DNA of 64,000 bases, from contig MNCI01006555.1 in the NCBI GenBank assembly GCA_015680685.1, forward strand, positions 679,078-743,077. The letters are read 5' to 3'. Shown in pieces: positions 48,147 through 59,110 of this stretch; the stretch's first letter is position 1, and the number at the start of each line of letters is the position of its first letter. This stretch comes from Gnetum montanum. Lineage: Eukaryota > Streptophyta > Gnetopsida > Gnetales > Gnetaceae. The notes under the pieces were generated by a model, which made no database searches, was not told where the DNA came from, and saw only the letters and a program-made list of their open reading frames with translations. A program made the translations under genes and the position numbers.

Positions 48147-51100
48147 CTAAGGCTCTTCCCCTCCATCTTTATCTGCTACTCCGCTAGGTCCTGCGTCTTC
48201 ACTTGGATCATGTGCAAAACAAAAATGAAACAATAAACTAGTCAATAAAAAGGATAACATATGAAAATAGATAGAAATATAAAGTAAATTTAATGAACTT
48301 AAGATGGGCCCACATCTATGTCTAGCGGCATCCTATTGAGGCCAGCCTCTAAGAATTGGAGGATATCCTCCTCTGTCATATTTGCCCAATCCCCCTCTCC
48401 TAAGTCAACACCTGCAAGGGTCTTTCTTTTTCCATGGCCATCCATACAGGTGGCCCTAGAGAAAATGTATCAGATGTAACCTCTCCAAAAGGAACAACAA
48501 TTTCCCTCTCTAGAGACTCATTGACCACCAAGTATTTTGCAAACCTATTTGTAAGCTTGTGTCGCACCGATGACGTCAAGGAATAGGTCACGACCTCAAC
48601 ATTCCAAAAACTCATCTATGTATTTCTTAAGATATGCTATGCATTCCATTTTATACTGATACTTATGGTTCTTTTAAGTCTGTCCCCACTCATATACCTT
48701 AGTGTTGTAGTCCTTCTAGTCCTAGTTCTTTTGAGCCAAGAGGTCCATCTGCAGGTGTTGCTCAATAACCTCATGTGTAGCCTCATTTTTTCCCTTAATG
48801 GCTGACCAATATCTGGCGTAGTCAGTCACAACCATATGCCAATTTTCATTTGATTTACCATAGGCCATTAAGAAGTCGTACCACAACTAAAGTCCTCTAG
48901 TTAAGTTGCCTAACTTTCCTTCTATTCTTCAAGTTTTTGCACTTGTTTCCAAAGGTCTTTGTTCACACACCTACACTCCCATAGTGATCATGCTAAGTGC
49001 AATGCACATTTTCTTGCCTAATCATATATATGACAAGGTACATGATCTACCTTAGGAGGGAACTCAGGTATAGCATCAACTTGGACTGCCCTTCACATGT
49101 TCCATATGAGTCGTGAGGCTATTACACCAAAGAGGGGAAACATTAGATGTAAAACAAAGGTGAAAACAAAAACAACATAACAACCAAAAAAATAACAATC
49201 CAAACATACCTATCTTAGGATCTATTTGTTTCAAATAGTCAATCATGTCATCCACTATGCCTTGCATGAAGGCAAACTTGTCTAGGATTTCTGCCCATGG
49301 TTGTGAGCAGAAAGTGGATGAAGATTCAGGACACTTAGTGGAAGCATCACTCACTGTGAGATAAAAGTGTTAGCATTGTCAAAAACAAAACATAAAAAAA
49401 GACAAGTAAAAAGAAGAGGAAGAGAGAGAAGAGGAAGAGGAAGAGCATAATGAAAAATGGTGGTGCCAAGCTCCTACCTAGCAAACCCTCAAGGGTGAGA
49501 GCTAGGGAATCGCTCATCTACACGCCTTCAAACAAATGATCAAACTCACTGTCCTTGAATTACAACCCCTCTTCTTTGATCTGCCTTAGGATTTTAGCAA
49601 CATCATCATTTGTCATGTGTCCCTTAAGCTAAGGGACATCTTCTACTAAGGGCTTCTCTTCTCTAGCAGCAACCTCCTCCTCACCTATGTTGCATAAACC
49701 AAATTTAGAACATTTCTCTACAAAAATATATATGTATATGTATATAAAAAGTTAATGTACTAAATAATGTATACTTACTAGCAAACTCTGATCATGCATC
49801 ATTGATTCTGAGATGTAGCTTCTTGCCCCTTTCTTCAATTTTGTGCATAGGCACCTTCATAGGGCAAGGCTTCTTGATTTGCAACTTTGATCTCACTGTC
49901 TCAGTGATGAGTCATGACCCTCTCACTGCATTTCCTATGTTCATGGGAGGAGCCTCTCCAGCACTATTTTGCCCATAGTAGGATGGTCCCACCTGGCCCT
50001 TGGTGGTTATAGAAAAGGACTTGCCAATAGCCTCTGGGGGATCTTGTGATCATGTTGTGCAAAATAGATGGCAGATCCATGGCTTGGATATTTGGGTGTG
50101 ATCTTGCACCATCCATATTCTATTTTCACAAACCACTAGGAATTCTACAAACCTACACAAGCACGCTATAAAAAAGGCAAGATGAAGATGAGATCATGCC
50201 TCAAGGTTGCCGCAAAGTTTGATTATTTCAACTCACAGGCCATCAACAAGGTATTTGGCCCAATTGTATCATGTCCCTTCCTCTACTACATCCCTCATAA
50301 CCCAAACCTACTCTACCCCAAGGACCTTTCCTTGAGAAATTAGCTTAGGTAATGCATAAGCCTAGAAGATAGGATAGAGGTGTTGGGCCACCAACAACTT
50401 TACCAGCTTCATGGGAATGCCCTTGTGGCCTTTCTCAGTGCCCATCCACTCTTCAATATCCCCTTTATGGTTTAGATCCTTGTTATTTTTTTCACCCATA
50501 GGTAAACCTTTAGAGGGAATACCAAAGAGATCTGAAAAGAGATCATTAGTCATCTCGAAGACCACCTACACATTGTGAACTCATGTGCGAAAGCGGTTGA
50601 CACTCTCCATGAAAGAGTTGACAAGGGCAATCATCTCTACAATTAGGATGCTTGGGTTCATGGCCAAGAAGAGGTCCATAAGCCTAGCCTATTGAAAATT
50701 TTTGGTAATCCTTGTTGGGGCCTTATGGCATAACCAGCATTGCAAACTGTTAACTTCATCATACTTGAAAAGAAGATTGACCTTAGTGCATCCTAAGATA
50801 ATTACTGTGACCTTCCTAGACTTGGCTGCAACTGTAGTAAATAAAAATAGAATCAACAACATGATGGGAACATAAAAATCAAAAATGCATGAAAATAAAC
50901 TAAACAAGTGACAACTTACCCAGCATAAATGATGTGGGGAATTGCAGTACTTGGACTGGAACTTCTTCCATAGTGGGTGTCCAAGATGCCCATTCAACAT
51001 CCAACCAACCAATATCTCGACACTTCACATAGGATTTGGAGTACTTCTTAGGCTAATTCACCATGTCTACCCCAATTTGCCCTATGACACCAACATGCAT

Positions 51101-51650
51101 GCTCTCAGTGGATGAGAACTCTTGTAGGGCTATTTAGACTAGGGTTAATGTCCCTTCTCTATCATGAAGGTCATCTTCATCAATAAAAAATATAACGATA
51201 GGAAAAAAGGGCAATAAGCATTCCAAGTCATAAGATAAAAAAGAAAAAAATATAAAAAATAGATAATATCAATCATCATAATAAGGCTCACCCTCCAGCA
51301 TAGTAAATTATTCCAGGTGGATTCTGGAAGGCCATGCCTACATGATGGGCAATGAATACAGTGTTGTATTTATGATAACACTTGAATTTAGGCATCTCCT
51401 AGATACAAGACAAAGGTCTGAGACCTCTTGGGTGCTGACTTGAGCTCCCTACCCCTTCACCTTTAGCAAGTTCATCTAACATGAATTTTAAAATGCCTCA
51501 ATTTTCCCCAAGCAATAATGTTTCAAGTAAGACACTTACTACTTCAGCAAACAAGTGTGACCACATCATCACATTGAAGTGGGGAAGTAGGAATTCCAAG
51601 AATTCTTAGGCACCCTCCCAAAACTAGACCACTTGGTGTCCTATGCATAC
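48147..51650 (-). pseudogene. Antisense accessory gene, copy 3 (element D)
   Basis: This is the best preserved of three homologous genes. On the minus strand, exons can be followed from about 51640 (VMMWSHLFAEV) through AFQNPPG (51310), YSKSYVKC and WLDVEWASWTP (51030), the 67-codon open piece with LFGIPSKGLP (50565-50362) and DKFAFMQGIVDDMIDYLKQ (49290-49230). The acidic end stops at 48149-48147. Introns with GT-AG ends lie at about 51290-51175, 50930-50826, 49790-49690, 49485-49355 and 49212-49115, each at the same place as in copies 1 and 2. Stops remain in several exons. It lies wholly inside the candidate sense intron of element D and opposite to it. A TATA box (52876-52869, minus) lies upstream. 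Function is unknown. Confidence 0.72.
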
Positions 51651-52868
51651 ATGTGATGCAGGGACATTGGGAACAGGATCACTTATACAACACAAAATCC
51701 CTACCAGTTCAACCACAACCAATGCAGGTTTTAGCAGGACCCTACAGTGCCACAATAATGAAAATATCAGTGTTGAAAAAGGGGCAATAAAAATAATAAA
51801 AATAATAGACAAACAATGCATGGACAGAATTCAAGAATTTTTCTAACTATTGGTCATGCTTCGTACAGTGTAACATTTTTCTTTAAAAAAAAAATTCAAA
51901 GTGTTTGTTACACTCACATGTAGCGTGACAACTATGGAACAACTGATAGAATTTTAAAAAAATTCTATGTGTCGATTACACTTCCAAGGAGCATGAAAAT
52001 TATTGAATGTGTGAAAATTTTGTAAGTGCTGGTCATGCTCCCAAGGAGTGTGACAACGGTGAAATGTGTAACATTTTTTGAGTGCAAAATGTAGCAGTCT
52101 CAAAAAAATTTAACTTTTTTGTTATGTTCTCAAGGATGCCCCAAAGCTTGACAATTGACATTCGACATCCATGGAACTCTTGTTCCATCCTGTTGCACCA
52201 AACATACAAGAAACCCTTATTACATGACATGGGATGTAGAGCACCCAAAACCTTCTCAATGCGCTACTCTAAGCAATATGCATAAAACCCTTGTTCTATC
52301 CCACCGCACCAGACAGACAGAAAACCCATAGTGTTGAATGCCCAAAAGTTAGTGACAAAACCCTTGCCTAGTGCCACAGCATAGGACACCATCAAACCTC
52401 TCCAAAAAAACAAACAAAATGCACACAAACACAAAGATCCATGGCATGCACTCCCTTCCTAGTGACAACGATGGTAGCCAGGGCATAGTGGCTATGGCGG
52501 GGACAACAACGACAGTGGTACCCATGGCAAGCCACCCTCTAAACCCCAAGACTCCAAAACACAAACATGTGGGAAGCAAAAAAGGAATAAGAAATCATGA
52601 GTGTAGTGTGATAGCCTACCTAGCAGTCAATGCCTCTTGACACTCTTTGATGCATGCCCTAGGAAGACACCATAGGGTGCACTTGCCTTCATCAATGTGG
52701 TAAGGCCAAGGTGTCTATGCTCACTCCTATGTGTCATTTTCTCGTTGTCAAGATCTGGCTCTTCTGCTGTCATGCTCTATGGGTGATACACTCTTCTTTG
52801 GTCATGTTATGCTCAAATGATTCTTAGATCTAATGGTGAAAATGACAAGTTTACCATGGGTAAATCCC

Positions 52869-52876
52869 TATTTATA
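52869..52876 (-). promoter_or_regulatory. Antisense TATA box upstream of the accessory gene (copy D)
   Basis: The minus strand reads AAAGTATAAATAGGG, like the TATA boxes of the LTRs. It is flanked on the upstream side by the CCCATGTCCCATGC repeats and lies about 1.2 kb before the first exon I can align. Confidence 0.45.
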
Positions 52877-52914
52877 CTTTTCAAGGTTAAAGGACACATC
52901 ACCCTTCTGGGATG

Positions 52915-53030
52915 TCTCATGTCTCACGCGTAATGCGGAATGTCCCATGTCCCATGCATAACATAGAATGCTCCATGTCCTGTGCATTATGTGGAACATC
53001 CCATGTCCCATGCAACATAACACCCAGTGT
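52915..53030. repeat. Tandem repeats upstream of the antisense TATA box
   Basis: Units vary around CATGTCCCATGCATAACATAGAATG, with alternating ATGT/ACAT ends. They occupy the position that U3 repeats occupy relative to the TATA box in the LTRs. Confidence 0.6.
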
Positions 53031-53372
53031 TAGAAAAATTTTCTAACTTTTTTCAGCTTTTTACACTTAGAATTTTTTTTACATTTTTCTACTTACCTAA
53101 TAAACGTTCAGCTTGGCCCCATACTTCAAACCTTTTAAGCCTTACTTAGACTTACACCTTATGCATGGTCTATGGTCTTCTATGACCTTAAACTGGTAAT
53201 TTTGTGGCCATTCGAGGCCATAGCAAAGAACACAAAAAATAATAAAATATACATGAATAAATCACTTTAGATACTGCATAGTTGATTTTCATAGCATTGT
53301 CTTCCTTATTTTATGCATTTTGCTTCATTAAAACAGGTGCCACTTAACTATTTTTTTTTTGTTATCTTGCAG

Positions 53373-54790
53373 GATCCCTTGAGAAAATGAGCACATATAA
53401 GAGTCTTCATTTGCCTTTAGCCTTAACTGAACCTTAGGACAAACTCATGAGATGCATAAACACAAAACTTTTGGGCTTTGAACCACTTCCTTATAACACC
53501 AACATAGCATCCCTAGAGACATCATTAGATTGGCCAAAACATCTAGTCTGAGCTCTAGACTTAGAAGAAGGTGACGTGACTGAGGATCCCCTCATAGAAG
53601 TCCCTATAAGAACATGTAAAGGTGAGGAAAAAACATAAAAACTTAGTTCTTTACTGGAGCCTCAAATCCAACAAAGCATCTCTAGAGTTATTAGCAATAA
53701 TGTCAAGGTGTTTGCATGGTCTTATGAAGACATGTTGAGATTAGACCTGTGTATAATACAACATAACATTATCTTAGATCTGCACATTAAACCAATTAAA
53801 ACAAAGGCTGAAAATCAAGCCTAAGATCGCGTTGGCTGTCCATGATGAAATCACTCAGCTTTACCAAGCCAGTTTCATTTGGGTAGTTGACTATGCAAAC
53901 TGGGTTTCAAACATCATAGTTGTCCCCAAGAAAAATGGAGGTATATGCATTTTCATAGATTTTTGAGGCTTAAACAAGGAAACTATTAAATATGATTTCC
54001 CATTACCTAGTATTGACCAACTTGTTGATACTATAGCCGATCATGCCTTGTTGTTCTTCATGGATGGGTTCTTGAGGTACAACCAAATTCATGTTAACCC
54101 AAAGCACCAACTTACCACTACTTTCATGACCCCCTGGGGAACATTTTGTTATACAATGATGCCATTTGGATTAAAGAATGCAAAAGCAACATATCAACAT
54201 GTAATGACATATATCTTTAGTGACTATGCATTAGAATTACTCAATGACTACATTGATGACATAACGATTAAGTCTAAAATGGCTTATGACCACAAAAATG
54301 ACTTGGACCGTGTCCTCAAATGTTTCCATAAACATGACCTTAGGCTTAATCCCAAAAATTATATCTTCGGCATTAAAAGCAATCGCATGTTAGGCTTTGT
54401 GGTATCAAAAATAGGAATACACATAGACCTCGACAAGGTTAAGGCTATCAGCAACTTGGCACCACCAGCAAACCTTAAGGAGCTACGTGGATTACAAGGT
54501 AGGATACAATTCATATGTAGGTTTATCATAAGGTTGACTGATAAATTGCAACCAATGCAACATCTACTCAAAAAAGGAATCAACTGTCAGTGGACAACTC
54601 AATGCCATGAGGCATTTGACAACCTAAAAAAGAGCTGGCTCAACTTTCAACAGTCTATCCTCTGCAAAGAGATAAACCTTTCTATATCTACCTTGCAACC
54701 TCAGACATGTCTATTGCTTCTCTATTTTGCTAGAAGAGAGACAATGGTTCTAAGGTTCCTATTTACTACCCAAGCCATGCGTTAGTATCA
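53373..54790 (+). pseudogene. rt: Reverse transcriptase of Ogre-like copy D
   Basis: The module starts right after the splice-acceptor-like AG with SLEKMSTYKSLHLP. The pre-RT linker has FAWSYEDMLRLD. The fingers read WVSNIIVVPKKNGG, and the palm has DFPLPSIDQLVD and MTPWGTFCYTMMPFGLKNA. The catalytic box is YIDD (54249-54260) instead of the YVDD kept in copy C. The thumb and connection have NLKELRGLQGRIQF and KLQPMQHLLKKG. A 245-codon stretch (54048-54785) is free of stops. A frameshift near 53820 and stops upstream disable the N-terminus. The I in YIDD is conservative, so activity loss cannot be judged from that alone. Confidence 0.88.
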
Positions 54791-55060
54791 CACAAGGCAA
54801 AGTATAATGATGTGAAGAAAAATTGTCTTACCTTAGTCTTTGTGCTTAAAAAATGGAGACACTACCTTTTTCGTAGTCAAGTCAATGTCATTTTCAAAAG
54901 CAATGTACTTAGGGCTATTACAACAAACATATTTGAAATTAGTAGAATAGCAAGATGGAAGGCAATAACCACAGAGTTTGACCTACATTACATAGCGCAA
55001 GCATCCATAAAAGGCTAAGCAATAGCCACACAACTCATGGCTTCACCCATAGACGATCAA
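54791..55060 (+). pseudogene. First (retroviral-type) RNase H of copy D, decayed
   Basis: The piece 54812-55018 reads NCLTLVFVLKKWRHYLF, FKSNVLRAI and ARWKAITTEFDLHY, the C-terminal half of the RT-linked RNase H. The N-terminal half (54.68-54.79 kb) is frameshifted. The usual YTDH-type aspartate is replaced (FKSN). In Tat-lineage elements this domain is generally thought to be degenerate. Confidence 0.65.
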
Positions 55061-55700
55061 ACAACAATAGATCTAGAATTCCCGAATGAGCATATCAATA
55101 GTATAAGAAAAGTACCTACAAATTTTGAGGCTATTTTACACTTTGACAGTGCTTCAACCATGCAAGGTGGTAGTGCCACTATCGTCATCATATTCCCCTC
55201 TGGGAAGATTTGACCTTTTGCATAAAACTTTACATTCCTTTGTACAAATAATATGGTAGAATACAAAGGTCTCCATAGAAGAATTTTAGTAGCTCAAGAA
55301 TTAAGAATTCAAAGCATAGCAATCCAAGGTGATTCGTAGCTAGCTATTAACCAAGTCATAGACATGTATGCTTGTAAAGCACAACATCTACAATCTTACT
55401 GTGATTTGGCAAAACACTTGCTTAAACAATTTACAATCATAGATGTTCAAAAAATCCCCCACAATGAAAACATCATAGCTAATGCACTAGCTACTTTAGC
55501 CTTAAGTATAGTGCCAAACATGTTCTCCACTTTGCTTGCCTCAATAGTGGATTGCACTGAACCTATAATTCACACAACAAGCATTGCATCCATAAGTATA
55601 GCTCACATCCAAGAGTGGTATGATGACATCAAGGCATACCTCCAATAGGGAGGGCCCCCACAAAACTTAACATCTACCCAAAAGGATGCAGTGCAAAAAT
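55061..55700 (+). pseudogene. Additional RNase H (aRNH) and linker of copy D
   Basis: LHFDSAST-like (55138-55160), CTNNMVEYKGL (55240-55275) and IQGDS (55323-55340) are the D, E and D motifs of the second RNase H typical of Tat elements. HNENIIANALATLAL (about 55460-55505) is the C-terminal motif that usually carries the last acidic residue (here N). AHIQEWYDDIKAYLQ leads toward the integrase. One in-frame TAG interrupts the third motif, and TGA and TAA lie nearby. Confidence 0.78.
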
Positions 55701-56857
55701 GATCATGGTAGTATGTCCTTGTAGGCAATAGTACCTTATGTTGAAGATCCTATGGTGAAATATTGTCAACTTGTGTTAGTGGCAATGAAGCACAAAAGAT
55801 CATTGACCAAGTTCATGAGGGATTATTTGGGGGTCATATAGCTCCTAGAGCAATCGCAGCAAAAATTAGACATCTAAGCTATTACTAGCCTTACATGAAG
55901 CATGACTGCATTTCCAAGGTTAGGACATGTGATGTGTGTCAATGGCATGGGAACCTAATGCTTGTGTCACCTACTGAATTTCATACTATGCAAATCACAT
56001 AGCCATTTCAATGTTGGGGGTTGGAGATCATAGGGCTTATAATGCCTAAACCTTCCGTAGGACACAGCTTCATCATTACTACAACTAAGTACTTCACAAA
56101 ATGGGTTGAAGCTATTCCCCTTAGGAAGACAACATCCCAGCAAGTTTGCAAATTCATTCTTGACAACATAGTGACCCAATTTGGTCTCCCTATGACTATA
56201 GTCACAGATAATGGGCCACAATTTAGCAGTGCAAAAACTAAAGCTTTTTGTGAAAACCTTGGCATCAAACACTCTTTTTCATCACCATACTACCCTTAAG
56301 AAAATAGTTAAGTAGAGGTTACAAACACAATCATCATCAACCTCCTGAAGAGGATGTTTAAAGATACCAAGTGATGATGGAATGAACGATTAGTCTACGC
56401 ACTTTGGGCCTACTGCACAACATGTAGAATTGCAACAGGTAAAATGCAATATAGTCTTGTGTATAGATATGAAGTAGTGTTGCCTCTTGAATTACAGGTC
56501 CTGTCATTCTGCATGATCCTCTCGAGCTTCATGGATGAGGTTTAGAACAATGAGTTGTGAACCATCGACCTCGACTCTATAGAGGAGGAGCGCATCCAAA
56601 TGCTTGATCGCATTAAGTGATACCAAGAGAAGCAATGGCAAAAGAATCACTACAATTAGCATCAATGCCCAATCAAGAAAGGAGACCTAGTCCTTAAGGT
56701 CATCTGCAAGCCCATGGACAAATTCTTCACCAACTGGGAAGGGCCTTTCTTGGTCACTAAGCCATACAACAATGAAGCCTTCAAGCCTGCTAATTTAGAT
56801 GGCAATGAGTTTACCAATCCTATTAACCACTCGTACTTGAAGCCATACTACACCTAA
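55701..56857 (+). pseudogene. int: Integrase of Ogre-like copy D
   Basis: The zinc-binding region (55790-55950) has HEGLFGGH and CDVCQ, the HH-CC set. The core has WGLEIIGLI (56015-56035), where the first catalytic D is E, then YFTKWVEAIPLRKTTSQQ, TDNGPQFSS with the second D, and after a stop VEVTNTIIINLLK with the catalytic E. The C-terminal domain has KKGDLVLKVICKPMDKFFTNWEGPF. It ends PYYT and TAA at 56855-56857. There is no chromodomain, as expected for the Tat/Athila side of Ty3/gypsy. A few stops break it, but it is the most complete integrase in the window. Confidence 0.87.
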
Positions 56858-56879
56858 CATGCAGTATTGCATCAACAAC

Positions 56880-57395
56880 AAAAGTAAGGTAAGCAGCCAT
56901 CCACTATGACATTAAACTAGCATAGATGTTTGCTATGATGTTAAACTAGCATAGTTGTCCACTATGATGTTAAAATGACGCAGACATCCACTATCACATT
57001 AAACTAGCACCTCCATCTATTATGACATTAAACTAGCATAGTCATTCATTATGACGTTAAACTAGCATAGTCGTCTACTATGACATTAAATTGGAATAGC
57101 CATCCACTATGACATTAAACTGGTACAACTATCCGCTAGATGTTAAACTGGCATAGGTGTTTACTATGATGTTAAACTAGCACAGAATGTCATTAGGCTA
57201 TGACATTAAACTGACACCCACAACATGGTCCACTATGACCTTAAACTAGCCAACCACCATCTACTATGACATTAAACTAGCACAATAATCTACTGGGACC
57301 TTAAACTAGCACATCATGGTCCACCTAGACCTTAACCTGGGATCACAGTCTGCTGGGACCTTAAACTAGCACAACCAACAATCTAACAAGACCTA
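56880..57395. repeat. Post-integrase minisatellite of copy D
   Basis: About seventeen units of 27-32 bp read CACTATGACATTAAACTAGCATAG, becoming CCACTATGACCTTAAACTAGC at the end. The TTAAACTAGC core is the same as in the protease-side array, so one repeat family flanks both ends of the pol interval. Confidence 0.88.
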
Positions 57396-57589
57396 AAACT
57401 AGGTTTATGATTTAGCACCTATAGTCCAACATACATGGTTTTGTGAACAAGTGAGTAAGAATACATCCAATATGTTTTTTCCTACCCACACTTCTCAGGT
57501 AGGATGGGATGGGGCATTGCAATTCCAAAATGAAGTTCACGTCATCAAGAAAAAATCCTCTAGGACATTTGCAACATCGCCATCCCTAG
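57396..57589 (+). other. 3' untranslated region of copy D
   Basis: It is non-coding. It contains a G-rich purine tract, AGGATGGGATGGGG (about 57501-57514), and, just before the LTR start, AATCCTCTAGGACAT...AACATCG. The latter aligns with the AATCCTCTAGACATCAACAAAG of copy C, where the purine tract lies. Confidence 0.45.
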
Positions 57590-57724
57590 TGAAACACCAC
57601 AAAAATCTTTGAGTTTAGCATCTGTCTGACAAGAAGCAGACCCCCATGACCCACAGCTGACTTTGGCTACATTTGAAGTCACACAGGGCAATTTTGAGAA
57701 TTGAAACACCTGGTTTTTACTAAG

Positions 57725-58215
57725 TGTTGTGCCGGCGTATACGCCCAGTTTTAAACCAAGTGTTGTGCCAGCATCTACACCCAGCGTCTACGCCCCACGT
57801 ATATGCCTGGCTCCCCGGCGTACACGCCCAAGTGCGGCAGATGCACACGCTCGACGACAAGATCTCCAATGGCAACATGAAGATTATACCAAAGAGCAAG
57901 GATTGAAGTAAGTGGACATCCTTCGGCGTATACGCCCAACATTCGCCAGTGCATACGCCCAGCGTATATGCCCAACGCTCAGCATACACGCTTCACACGT
58001 ACACTCAGCAGGTGCAACAGAAGCAAGAATTGAAGCAAGTCGACGTCCAGCATCCATCAGCGTATACGCCGGGGCGTATACGCCAGCGTCTATCCAAGTC
58101 TACGCTTGGCATATACGCCCGACGTATACGCCCAGCGTATATGCCGGCCTGTTGTAACATATACGCCCAGCGTATACCATGTTTCTAAATTGTAACGCCC
58201 GGTCTATACGCCACG
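57725..58215. repeat. GCGTATACGC palindromic repeats in U3
   Basis: The perfect 10-bp palindrome GCGTATACGC, or one-base variants, occurs at about 57733, 57923, 58059, 58074, 58123, 58133 and 58165, usually followed by CCAG or CCCAG. Several overlapping open frames exist here only because the repeat lacks stops. Confidence 0.85.
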
Positions 58216-58250
58216 TGTCTCCCAGTCTGATTTTCCCGGCAACCCTACCC

Positions 58251-58260
58251 CTATAAATAG
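58251..58260 (+). promoter_or_regulatory. TATA box of the F LTR
   Basis: CTATAAATAG lies in a C-rich context (CCTACCCCTATAAATAGCCC), directly downstream of the palindromic array and 557 bp before the LTR end. Confidence 0.75.
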
Positions 58261-58810
58261 CCCAGTTTTCCGCATTTACCAGGTCCGCAAAAAATTTACC
58301 AAAGTAGACCCAGAGCTATTACGCTGCAGAAACCCCCTTACACTTACGCTTACGCTGGAAGTCCTGTACGCTGAACCCAGTCCGCGCTCCGCCTACCGTG
58401 TCAGCCGGCTGCATCCTTCCGTCCACCGGGGCTTTACGTCCGCCTTGTGTCCCTACACAACTGCGTTAGACCGGTGCACAACATTTTAACTCTATAATCC
58501 ACTGTTCATGCTTGTTACAAGTTCTTTTACAGTTTTACATCAATTTGGCCCACGCTTCGTTTACGCCTGCTTACGTTTACGCTCCGTCTGCGTCCGTATA
58601 TGCCCACTGTTTACGCCGTTTGCATCTGTTTGCGCCCTTTGTACTTGTTTACGCTATTTACGCTGTTTACGCCAGCATACGCTTACGCTGGGCCTATCTC
58701 TGTTTACGTTGTTCACGCTCGACGCTGTTTACGCCCCTCTACGCTTACGCTGTCTGCGCCTGTTTCGCCGTTTACGCTCTGTTTTACACATAACCCAGCG
58801 TATAACACTT

Positions 58811-58828
58811 TGGTGATGCTCGGGGAAG
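58811..58828 (+). other. Primer-binding-site-like sequence of copy F
   Basis: TGGTGATGCTCGGGGAAG starts three bases after the LTR end. It has the TGG start and GGGGA end of sites complementary to tRNA-Asp-like 3' ends used by several plant gypsy elements, but with mismatches in the middle. The tRNA identity is uncertain. Confidence 0.45.
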
Positions 58829-59110
58829 TCCTTGTTTGATCCGCGTGCGGACCATTCAAGGCACTCTGCCATTGTCCACTCCAGCTCGCCCTCAAGCGGA
58901 GGCAGGGTCGACCATGCTTGTCCGTTGATCTTTCGGTGCCCGTAACGTTCCAGCCTCGCACCGACGATTTCGGTCGGCATAGTTTTTGGCCCTAGAAGGA
59001 GGGCCTCTTCGCTAAACAGACTTCACGCTCATCAGCATCTTCGCTGACCGTGTTCAAACCCCCGACTCAGCATCTACGCTGTCAATTCTTCAGCGTTTAC
59101 GCTGCACAAA

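Larger units (their letters stand above)
47467..53372 (+). other. Candidate Ogre-type sense intron of copy D
   Basis: The donor CTAC/GTAATT (47467) lies six bases before the protease-frame stop. The acceptor is an uninterrupted T11 tract followed by GTTATCTTGCAG (AG at 53371-53372), right before the conserved RT start (SLEKMSTY). Removing 47467-53372 leaves phase-compatible ends: codons read ...HL-R-SLEKM..., so gag-pro and RT become one frame. An intron between pro and RT is established for Ogre elements. Splicing here is inferred. The interval contains the minisatellite and the whole antisense gene. Confidence 0.6.
51651..53372. other. Promoter-side region of antisense gene copy 3, with tandem repeats
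   Basis: I find no homologous coding region. 51850-52130 has four degenerate repeats of about 80-90 bp around GTCATGCTCCCAAGGAGTGTGAC, a near-palindrome. 52160-52330 repeats TTGTTCCATCCTGTTGCACCA and TTGTTCTATCCCACCGCACCA. 52915-53030 holds about four units of 30-40 bp with CCCATGTCCCATGC. Short open stretches here have no family match. Confidence 0.5.
57590..58807 (+). mobile_element. LTR joining copies D and F
   Basis: It starts TGAAACACCAC (57590), as the other family LTRs do, and ends CGTATAACA (58807), just before the primer-site-like sequence. The length is about 1.2 kb. U3 carries GCGTATACGC palindromes. The TATA box is at 58251. The R-U5 part (58320-58800) is rich in TTACGCT words. 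CpG is abundant, unlike in all other LTRs here. It stands where both the 3' LTR of D and the 5' LTR of F should be, so it may be shared. An alternative start is TGTTGTGCC at 57725. Confidence 0.6.

Noticed and set aside
1-51650. The antisense genes as members of an ordinary host gene family
   Set aside because: All three lie in the same place relative to gag-pro, minisatellite and, where present, RT, and they decay with the elements. A host family would not keep this arrangement.
57724-58188. Several overlapping open frames (60-89 codons) on both strands
   Set aside because: They run through the GCGTATACGC repeats, which lack stop codons in all frames. The predicted peptides are the repeat translated, with no gene-like composition.
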